Below, piece by piece: positions 57,918 to 64,000 of a stretch of DNA of 64,000 bases (position 1 is the stretch's first letter; each line of letters starts with the position of its first letter). Under the pieces are notes generated by a model. It was given only the letters and a program-made list of their open reading frames with translations, made no database searches and had not been told where the DNA came from. The stretch covers positions 1 through 64,000 of IMG/VR virus record IMGVR_UViG_3300027782_005743; one strand, 5' to 3'. The translations under genes and the position numbers were made by a program. The DNA is from a virus.

Positions 57918-58700
57918 ATGAAAAAAATTCTTGTAATAGGCGAAGCCTGTATTGATATATTTGAATACGGCAAATGTACTCGACTTAATCCAGAAGCACC
58001 AACTCCAATCTTTCAGTCAAACCATATTGAAACAAATGGTGGAATGGCAAGTAATGTATATGAAAATATCAGAAGCATTTCTGGAAATTGGGAAATTGAT
58101 GTTGATTTTATAGGTCAAGCAAATGGAAAAATTACCAAACACCGATTTGTTGATATTAATTCAAACTATATTCTATTACGGGTAGATAATGATGGTCCAG
58201 TTGAACCACTTACAATTGGTTCACTTGATTCGGAAATTCTATATCAAATTACATCAGCCGATATTGTGGTAGTTTCTGACTATAATAAAGGCTTCCTAAC
58301 TGAAGCCATTTTGGAAAGGATTGCACTACATTCCAAATTAAGTTTCATTGATACTAAAAAACCTCTTGGCTGGTGGGCTCATGATTTTAACTTTATTAAA
58401 ATTAATAAAAAAGAATTTGAAAACCCAGCACATGACAAAGACTTTATTGACAGTAGTCTAGATAAGCTAATTATCACGCTTGGAGCAGAAGGCGCCAAAT
58501 GGAACGGAACTCAAATATATCCACTTAACCCAACTGAAGTAAAGGATGTATCTGGTGCTGGTGATAGCTTTATTGCTGGTCTAGTGGTTGAATACCTAAA
58601 AAGTAATGATATTATTCAAGCTATTCAATTTGCTAATGTCTGTGCAGGTATAGCAGTTTCACAAAAGGGCGTAGTTTCAGTAGAGTGTCCAGATAAATAA
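57918..58700 (+). CDS. PfkB-type sugar kinase (HldE kinase-like)
   Basis: 260 residues. CIDIFEYGKCTRLNPEAPTPIF matches the RfaE/HldE start (R-L-x-P-E-A-P), GGMASNVYENI follows, VVSDYNKGFL is conserved and DVSGAGDSFIAGL is the PfkB catalytic signature. The HldE adenylyltransferase domain is missing. With the HldD-like and cupin genes this suggests heptose-type sugar synthesis for phage or host surface glycans. Confidence 0.82.
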   Translation: MKKILVIGEACIDIFEYGKCTRLNPEAPTPIFQSNHIETNGGMASNVYENIRSISGNWEIDVDFIGQANGKITKHRFVDINSNYILLRVDNDGPVEPLTIGSLDSEILYQITSADIVVVSDYNKGFLTEAILERIALHSKLSFIDTKKPLGWWAHDFNFIKINKKEFENPAHDKDFIDSSLDKLIITLGAEGAKWNGTQIYPLNPTEVKDVSGAGDSFIAGLVVEYLKSNDIIQAIQFANVCAGIAVSQKGVVSVECPDK

Positions 58701-58719
58701 TTAAAAATATCCATATACA

Positions 58720-59601
58720 ATGGGAAAATTTGGTAAAAATAAACTACCTAAGTTCATGAATACAGCTGACAATAGAATGGGTTCAAACCCTCACATCCAA
58801 GAGGACAACCAGGATGATGAAATGCAACCAGTAATAGTATCTATGGCTGGCCACGGAGATGACCATGCAATGATTGTAATTAAAACTAAAAGCGGCGAAG
58901 AATTAGAGCTTAGATTTGACTATGACGGTAATGGTATGCTAACGGCAACTCACAATGATCATGAGTATTCTATTCCAGTAGAAATTGAAGTAGTATCTGA
59001 CGAAGATCACGAAGAGGAAGAGGTGCACATGAGCCCAAGCGGTAGAATGACAAATATGAGTCCAGCGGACGATGATTACGAAATTAATTACGGAAGAGCT
59101 GAAGAAGTTGATGAAGCCGCTAAAAAACTTAGTGCTAAACAGAAAAAGTTTCTAGATAAAGACGGAAATGGCGAATTAAACAAAAAAGATTTTCTATTAC
59201 TAAATAAAAATAAGAAAAAGGATACTGAAGGTAAAGTTGCTGAAACTTTTGAAAGTTTTGTAAATGAATGCTGGACTCCTATTGAAGAAAGTTACAATCT
59301 AGCAATGTCAGAAGAGGCAAAGCGCGCAATTAAAGCATTATGTGAAGAAATGTTAATTCAAGAAGCTCAAAGATGTGATGAAGATGCTGACCCAATGCAT
59401 ACTTACGAAAATTACTTAAACGAATGCGGTTCATATATGACAGAGTGTATGATGGAATCAGCAGCTAGTCTACCTATAACCGAATCTACTTCATATAGTT
59501 GTGATACTTGTGGAGAACGTGCAGAACATGAAGAAATTGACGAGAATCCTAATATGAAATGCTCTAATTGTGGACATCGTAATTGGAGTCCAGAACAATA
59601 A
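58720..59601 (+). CDS. Acidic prohead-core-like protein with zinc ribbon
   Basis: 293 residues. Acidic first half; KFLDKDGNGELNKKDFLLL (about 144-162) is an EF-hand-like loop. ETFESFVNEC (about 175-184) and ENYLNECG (about 225-232) resemble internal copies of the cleavage tag. C-terminal CDTCGERAEHEEIDENPNMKCSNCGH forms a zinc ribbon. Terminated strongly. Likely a head core or packaged protein, with the internal cleavage motifs as support. Confidence 0.55.
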   Translation: MGKFGKNKLPKFMNTADNRMGSNPHIQEDNQDDEMQPVIVSMAGHGDDHAMIVIKTKSGEELELRFDYDGNGMLTATHNDHEYSIPVEIEVVSDEDHEEEEVHMSPSGRMTNMSPADDDYEINYGRAEEVDEAAKKLSAKQKKFLDKDGNGELNKKDFLLLNKNKKKDTEGKVAETFESFVNECWTPIEESYNLAMSEEAKRAIKALCEEMLIQEAQRCDEDADPMHTYENYLNECGSYMTECMMESAASLPITESTSYSCDTCGERAEHEEIDENPNMKCSNCGHRNWSPEQ

Positions 59602-59622
59602 TCTTAATTAGTTAAATTAATA

Positions 59623-59650
59623 AAAAAGCTCGAGTAATCGGGCTTTTTTT
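59623..59650 (+). terminator. Rho-independent terminator
   Basis: AAAGCTCGA (59625-59633) pairs with TCGGGCTTT (59638-59646) with one T-G wobble, then a T run. Confidence 0.88.
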
Positions 59651-59668
59651 ATTTAGTCTGAACCTAGA

Positions 59669-59676
59669 ATAAATAA
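59669..59676 (+). promoter_or_regulatory. Late promoter box at a start codon
   Basis: AATAAATA at 59668-59675; T4 spacing gives +1 at 59681, the A of the ATG, so a leaderless mRNA is predicted. Confidence 0.5.
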
Positions 59677-59680
59677 CCAT

Positions 59681-60103
59681 ATGAAATATTTAAAGATATA
59701 TGAACATTTTATAGAAGAAACAACACTGCCGGGTGATGATATTCCTTCTGATGACTATGCAAAATCTGGAGCAGAAACCTATTGGCAGCTAGAAGATGGA
59801 ACAATCGTACAGATTAATCAAATTATGAAGTTTTTAGATGATGAAAACATTCCAGTCGTTGAAATACCAACTGCAAAATTAAAACATCTATTAATAGACG
59901 TAGAAAGAAATCCATCCAGAGTTGAGGCCGCTAACCTTGATTTTCCAATTATAGTATCTACGTATAAAAATGAATATTATAGTATTTTAGATGGTCAACA
60001 TAGATTAGTAAAATCTGTAAAAAACAAGATTAAAAAAATTAAATGTCGAGTTTTAGATTTAGAAAATTGCCCTGAAGAATTCAAAAAAGTATTTATTAGA
60101 TAA
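59681..60103 (+). CDS. Tagged ParB/Srx-like protein
   Basis: 140 residues. The tag MKYLKIYEHFIEET fits, cleavage after I-E-E. The C-terminal half has IVSTYKNEYYSILDGQHRLVKSVKNKIKKIKCRVLD, matching the ParB/sulfiredoxin-type core with D-G-Q-H-R. Such domains act on nucleotides or DNA. If packaged it could act on host or phage DNA soon after injection. Activity is unknown. Confidence 0.7.
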   Translation: MKYLKIYEHFIEETTLPGDDIPSDDYAKSGAETYWQLEDGTIVQINQIMKFLDDENIPVVEIPTAKLKHLLIDVERNPSRVEAANLDFPIIVSTYKNEYYSILDGQHRLVKSVKNKIKKIKCRVLDLENCPEEFKKVFIR

Positions 60104-60107
60104 ATAA
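60100..60107 (+). promoter_or_regulatory. Late promoter box at a start codon
   Basis: GATAAATA at 60099-60106; T4 spacing gives +1 at 60112, the A of the next ATG. Confidence 0.5.
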
Positions 60108-60111
60108 CCAT

Positions 60112-60378
60112 ATGGATAGTTCAAAAATGTCATCTGGTGAAGTTACTGTTCCTGCAAGTTCGTTTAATCAACAAACTGACCGGAATATTCAACCGAGCCT
60201 AACTGGAATGAGCATTGGTGGAATACCAACTCACTGGTTATCAAGTCAACCTATTTCCAGACGTGATATGACAGCTAATACAACGCCACTTGGCTCAAAT
60301 CCAAGAAGTTATAAGGTTATTAGATTTGAAGAATTCCATTCTGGTAAATACCAAGGTGATCCAGAAATTGATAAATAA
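60112..60378 (+). CDS. Small late protein with internal tag-like motif
   Basis: 88 residues, Ser/Pro/Asn-rich and probably disordered. SYKVIRFEEFHSGK near residue 67 resembles the tag core. It lies with head genes and may be scaffold-related. No other feature. Confidence 0.5.
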   Translation: MDSSKMSSGEVTVPASSFNQQTDRNIQPSLTGMSIGGIPTHWLSSQPISRRDMTANTTPLGSNPRSYKVIRFEEFHSGKYQGDPEIDK

Positions 60379-60393
60379 TAAAAAACAATTACT

Positions 60394-60753
60394 ATGAGTA
60401 ACAAAATTTTAAATTTCAAAGACTTTAAAACTGGTGGAAAACTTAGTGACCCAAAAACTGCAACTAGTGTAAAAGCAGCAGATCCAGTTAAAAAGGAAAA
60501 GTCAATAGACCAAGTAAAAAGAGCTGACTTAACTCACCCTAAGATTACTTTACCAGATTACACAAAAGTATCTAAAAACCCTATTCAAGAGAGCTCTGCT
60601 GATACTCAAGCACAGATTGATGTACTTAATCAGACAAAAGCACTTAGGGCTAAGGTGGCAGCTGCTGCAACGGAAGAAGAAAAGATTAAGTTATTGGCTC
60701 AAATCAAGCAAATTGAACTACAGGCTGAACAAAAGGCAGCTAAGGCTGTATAA
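60394..60753 (+). CDS. Scaffold-like late protein
   Basis: 119 residues. MSNKILNFKDFKTGG is a loose tag. A Lys/Ala-rich disordered part is followed by a helical C-terminus (AAATEEEKIKLLAQIKQIELQAEQKAAK). The composition suits a prohead core protein. It is upstream of the neck-like gene. Confidence 0.5.
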   Translation: MSNKILNFKDFKTGGKLSDPKTATSVKAADPVKKEKSIDQVKRADLTHPKITLPDYTKVSKNPIQESSADTQAQIDVLNQTKALRAKVAAAATEEEKIKLLAQIKQIELQAEQKAAKAV

Positions 60754-60767
60754 AATTACTTAACTAA

Positions 60768-61508
60768 ATGACTTTAGACGAATTAATATTAGATGTACAG
60801 AATGAATTGACATTTGCTAAAGCATTGCCGTATTCTATTCCTGAACAAGAGATTAAGCGTATTATTACAATTGCTGAAAGATATTTTTATGATAATTGGA
60901 AACACGCAGTTGAGCCAAGATATTTACTAATACCTAATACCGTATTTACAAATCCAGCATTTAAAGTTGACCGTTCAATTCTATTACCTGATTGTGTAGG
61001 ATTTGTCCATAATGTAATCGAAGCAAAGGGTGGAGCATCATTGTTTGGAACAATGGATTTAGACTTTGCTGATAATAAATTTATTGGATCAGAAATGTTC
61101 TTAACTCCATTTATTGGAGAGTCAATCATGTATCGTACTGTTATATTTTCTTTTCTAGACCTAGTTAAAGGTTTTACAATTGATACATTTGCATATGACT
61201 ATAATAAAAATACCAGAAAATTAGCAATTCTTGGAAGAACGCCAAAGGGTTCTCAAATGGTAGTTCATATTGCTAAAAAGATTCCAGCGGATGATCTATA
61301 CAATGATGAAGTATTTCAAAGATACGTTAGAGCAAAAGCTAAATTAAGACTTGGTGATCTACTTACAACATTTGACTATAATTTACCAGGTGGAATAAAA
61401 CCAAATTATGCAAATCTAGTAACCAAAGCTGAAGCTGAATTAGCTGGAGTTATGGATATGATGAAAACTGAAAATACTGCCGACTTCTTGTATTTTGCAA
61501 GATGGTAA
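60768..61508 (+). CDS. Probable neck/head-completion protein
   Basis: 246 residues. LDELILDVQNELTFAKALPYSIPEQEIKRIITIAERYFYD is a helical start like that of neck proteins in T4-like Bacteroidetes phages. The rest is mixed with IDTFAYDYNKNTRKLAILG. Between scaffold-like and baseplate genes, a neck role is likely, but I cannot prove the family. Confidence 0.55.
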   Translation: MTLDELILDVQNELTFAKALPYSIPEQEIKRIITIAERYFYDNWKHAVEPRYLLIPNTVFTNPAFKVDRSILLPDCVGFVHNVIEAKGGASLFGTMDLDFADNKFIGSEMFLTPFIGESIMYRTVIFSFLDLVKGFTIDTFAYDYNKNTRKLAILGRTPKGSQMVVHIAKKIPADDLYNDEVFQRYVRAKAKLRLGDLLTTFDYNLPGGIKPNYANLVTKAEAELAGVMDMMKTENTADFLYFARW

Positions 61509-61515
61509 TTAATAT

Positions 61516-61902
61516 ATGATTCAACCAGTAGGAATAGACCTTTATTTAAGAGCACCAGGCGATCCAAATTATCAAGAAGGGGTATTTGAATCAAATGACT
61601 CAATTGAAAATGCGCTTCAACAAATACGGATGGTATTACTAACTCGCCCTGGAGAAGTATTAGGTGAAGATATTGGATTTAATGCTGAGAAATATCTTTT
61701 TGAATTTGAATTTTCAAGTCTTGCTCCTATGGAAAAAGATGCAAATGACCAAATTAATGAGTATGTACTTTTTTCTAAACCATATAAAATATCAGCTGAA
61801 GGATTTACAATGGAAGATATTGGCGATCCATATAAAGTTGGATTAGGCCTAGATATTAAAGTAGATGGTAAATCTGCATTTGCTACAATGTTTGATCTTT
61901 AA
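61516..61902 (+). CDS. Baseplate wedge protein, T4 gp25-like
   Basis: 128 residues. SIENALQQIRMVLLTRPGEVLGEDIGFNAEKYLFEF (about 35-70) matches the GpW/Gp25 core: R-x-x-L-x-T-x-P-G-E and G-F. The family is the conserved wedge/lysozyme-like part of contractile tails. The terminal 20 bases overlap the end of the convergent epimerase gene. Confidence 0.85.
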   Translation: MIQPVGIDLYLRAPGDPNYQEGVFESNDSIENALQQIRMVLLTRPGEVLGEDIGFNAEKYLFEFEFSSLAPMEKDANDQINEYVLFSKPYKISAEGFTMEDIGDPYKVGLGLDIKVDGKSAFATMFDL

Positions 61903-62776
61903 TCCAAGTTTCAAAATCAATCTCAGGTTTCCAAGATAATATTAAATTGGCTCTATCAATATTAGCAAGACTAGCATGTGGTTCAAGCCTAAACCCAATT
62001 GATTCAGTTTTTCCTCCTAATATGGCCGCAATTTGATTAACGCTAAGAGATTTTCCCGAACCTATATTAATAACTGAGTGTAAAAATTTAGATGACATTG
62101 CTAAGAAGTTGGCTCGGGCAACGTCCTTAACATTGATAAAATCTCGGGTTTGATTACCGTTATTTACAATTGGTAATTTTTTACCGAGTTTAAAATTTTC
62201 CAAAAAGATTGGAATAACCGATCTGTATGAACTTTTTGGATTGGTTCTTTCCCCAAATACATTAAAATACCGTAAGCAAGTTGTAACTATTCCATAATTG
62301 TGAGAATATAGCTTACAGTATTGTTCACCAACTTGTTTACTTAAAGCATATGGTGAAATTGGATCGGGTTCAACTTGTTCAGAAGTTGGAGTGCTTACTG
62401 TATTTCCATATACTGAGCTTGATGAACTAAATACGAATTTTTTAACCTCAGCTAGTCTACACGCTTCAAGCATATTAACTGTACCAGTAATATTAACTTG
62501 ATTATACGGCTTAGGATCCTCTAATGATCCCTGTACTGAGGTTAATGCTGCTAAATGGAATACACATTCAGAACCTTTAATGATGGTAGCAATCTTCTTG
62601 GGATCATCTGCAATATCATAGACTCTAAGATCAACTTTGCCCTTAGGTAAATTTGAACGTTTTCCACTAGACAAATCGTCTATTACAGTTACTGAATAAC
62701 CTTTGCGTAAGAGAAGATCAACTAGGTGAGAGCCTATAAAACCAGCTCCACCGGTTACTGTTACTTTTTGAGTCAT
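61883..62776 (-). CDS. NAD-dependent nucleotide-sugar epimerase (GalE-like)
   Basis: 297 residues. VTVTGGAGFIGSHLVDLL (about 5-22) is the Rossmann loop; SSSSSVYGN and PISPYALSKQVGEQ provide Ser and Tyr-x-x-x-Lys; YFNVFGERTNPKSSYRSVIP is typical of UDP-glucose 4-epimerase-like SDRs. It lies between baseplate and portal genes, transcribed opposite to the gp25-like gene. Provides a nucleotide sugar. Confidence 0.88.
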   Translation of the reverse strand: MTQKVTVTGGAGFIGSHLVDLLLRKGYSVTVIDDLSSGKRSNLPKGKVDLRVYDIADDPKKIATIIKGSECVFHLAALTSVQGSLEDPKPYNQVNITGTVNMLEACRLAEVKKFVFSSSSSVYGNTVSTPTSEQVEPDPISPYALSKQVGEQYCKLYSHNYGIVTTCLRYFNVFGERTNPKSSYRSVIPIFLENFKLGKKLPIVNNGNQTRDFINVKDVARANFLAMSSKFLHSVINIGSGKSLSVNQIAAILGGKTESIGFRLEPHASLANIDRANLILSWKPEIDFETWIKDQTL

Positions 62777-62787
62777 CTATATTAAAA

Positions 62788-64000
62788 TTAAAGTTGTCCT
62801 TTAGTTCCAACTTCTGAAGAAGTTTCACCAGTTGGCGGAGTTTCTCCAGCTGGAGCAGCCGGTGCTCCACCTGCTCCAGCAGCAGCTCCACCTGCTCCAG
62901 CAGCAGCTTCTGCTGCTTGACCAAATGCAGCTAAGTAATTACGATTCTTTTCAATATCTTCATCACTTAGTTTTAAGTATTCTTTAATTAGGTACTCAGT
63001 TGAGAAATACGGTTTGTTTTCATCATCAACAACCGCTTTCATTGAATTTAGGGTTGCAAGACGCTTATTCAATAATTCCTGATTCTTGATTTCTTCAAAT
63101 ACGTTATCGTCATGAAATGTTAAACCAACTGCATTTGCAAATTTGTGATCAGCTTTAAGATCCTTAACATCTAAACACATTTGTAAATAAAGAGGTTTTG
63201 TAATAAGCTCTTTATATGCAGAACGTAAACGTTTTACAAATTTATTGTATCTAATCTCTTCGCGTGAAATACCTTCAGCATTCATAGTATATGCGCCTTG
63301 ACCTTCAGACCAACGTGAATAAGGTAATTTAGAATCAAGTTTTAATTTATCATGGAAGTATTTTAATAATTCTGAACCTGATAAATTTGGTCCTGGATAT
63401 TCAAGAGCTTCAATATCAATTTTCTCTCCACGATCATTTACTGGAAGTACATAATTCTTATAGAATAGAATATTAGGTTTTCCATCAACACTTAATTCTC
63501 CAGTAGAACCATTAAATGAAATATCTTCTTTTAGGGTATTTGTAAATTCCCTAACGTCTTCTTTTGCTTTTTGCATTGATTTAGTTCCAACTGGCACAGT
63601 CGTCTTTAACCTAATTGGCGCATTCATTGTATGCCAAATAACCTTAGAGTGTTCAATTAAACGAAGTAGATTAAATGATCTAACTAGCCGTTCAACAAAA
63701 CTTACGCGCTTTGTTCTAAATTCATTTGAGTATGAAATATAAATTATTTGAGAGTCAGTTAATGTGCGATTCATTTTATTTAATGGATCACGCTGTGCCC
63801 ACTGTAGATAAATTAAACCAGCTGCATCCTTTTTAACTTCAGGATAGAGAGTAGATGGATCTAATTCTTTAAAGCCAATAATATCTTTTGGATTTGTTAA
63901 ATTATCATAAATAATCTCAAAAGCCAAATGGCCCTCAATTAACCATTGATAAAAATATTGCCATGCAGAAATACCTCGATCAAAACTCCAAGCACTATAA
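62788..64000 (-). CDS. Portal vertex protein (T4 gp20-like), 5' end outside the window
   Basis: The open frame runs to the right edge without a stop, so the TTG near 63927 is not the start. The visible part begins SAWSFDRGISAWQYFYQWLIEGHLAFEI. IGFKELDPSTLYP, LVRSFNLLRLIEHSKVIWHTMNAPIRL and LFYKNYVLPVNDRGEKIDIEALEYPG match gp20 portals. The C-terminal 50 residues are an Ala/Gly/Pro-rich tail. It forms the dodecameric DNA channel. Confidence 0.85.
   Translation of the reverse strand, partial: YSAWSFDRGISAWQYFYQWLIEGHLAFEIIYDNLTNPKDIIGFKELDPSTLYPEVKKDAAGLIYLQWAQRDPLNKMNRTLTDSQIIYISYSNEFRTKRVSFVERLVRSFNLLRLIEHSKVIWHTMNAPIRLKTTVPVGTKSMQKAKEDVREFTNTLKEDISFNGSTGELSVDGKPNILFYKNYVLPVNDRGEKIDIEALEYPGPNLSGSELLKYFHDKLKLDSKLPYSRWSEGQGAYTMNAEGISREEIRYNKFVKRLRSAYKELITKPLYLQMCLDVKDLKADHKFANAVGLTFHDDNVFEEIKNQELLNKRLATLNSMKAVVDDENKPYFSTEYLIKEYLKLSDEDIEKNRNYLAAFGQAAEAAAGAGGAAAGAGGAPAAPAGETPPTGETSSEVGTKGQL

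Overview
The window looks like part of the genome of a large T4-like tailed phage (myovirus) that infects a member of the Bacteroidetes. The phage assignment rests on a two-subunit T4-type topoisomerase II (9384-12975), a gp25-like baseplate protein (61516-61902), a portal-like protein running off the right edge (62788-64000, minus strand), a tail-collar protein, a GH19 endolysin, five recognisable or likely tRNAs, and many boxes close to the T4 late promoter TATAAATA. The host inference rests on AT-rich DNA, almost no Shine-Dalgarno sequences, signal peptides ending in NAQ or NGQ, and short lipoproteins. Nearly all genes are on the plus strand and tightly packed. The exceptions are 13820-15702 (outer-membrane barrel, tail collar, endolysin) and 61883-64000 (epimerase, portal).

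Layout. 1-440: tRNA-like cluster. 440-5607: late small genes, three large proteins with a capsid-targeting-like N-terminus, and an SmpB homologue. 5630-7696: methyltransferase and two glycosyltransferases. 7721-8881: tagged nucleotidyltransferase. 9384-13818: topoisomerase and a hotdog thioesterase. 13820-17030: lysis and envelope region. 17084-21036: metallophosphoesterase followed by a sugar-decoration cassette (glycosyltransferase, BKACE/DUF849 enzyme, NeuD-like acyltransferase, short DegT-like aminotransferase). 21325-24117: tRNA-Ser, tagged proteins, then a direct-repeat-flanked cassette with tRNA-Met, a GIY-YIG endonuclease and tRNA-Asp. 24578-28761: tagged proteins and two adhesins. 28781-38339: ClpP, P-loop kinase, transglycosylase, phosphoesterases, SpoT-like HD hydrolase, RNA ligase, cREC receiver, tRNA-Leu and a glycosyltransferase. 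38342-40078: Fe-S helicase. 40101-49924: tagged proteins, a DUF2589 pair and a MoxR / metallopeptidase / VWA triad. 49949-56708: small genes, a SAK-type HAD protein and a ClpC-like unfoldase. 56708-58700: heptose-type sugar genes. 58720-64000: prohead, neck, baseplate and portal region.

The main unifying signal is a short N-terminal peptide, roughly M-K-x-[IL]-K-x-[FY]-x-x-F-[IVL]-x-E. It occurs on at least 14 otherwise unrelated proteins, most of them directly after a late-promoter box. It resembles the T4 internal-protein capsid-targeting sequence, which the prohead protease cuts after hydrophobic-x-Glu. I infer that these proteins are packaged into the head and may be delivered with the DNA. 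They include a nucleotidyltransferase, a MoxR AAA+ ATPase (head of a MoxR/metallopeptidase/VWA operon), and a ParB-like protein.

A second theme is host takeover and RNA or protein quality control: SmpB, ClpP plus a ClpC-like unfoldase that keeps an IGF ClpP-docking tripeptide, an RNA ligase with cREC and SAK-HAD partners, and a small SpoT/MESH1-like HD hydrolase. A third theme is surface chemistry: several glycosyltransferases, heptose-kinase and epimerase homologues, and the BKACE cassette. All functional assignments come from motifs read by eye; no database search was run.
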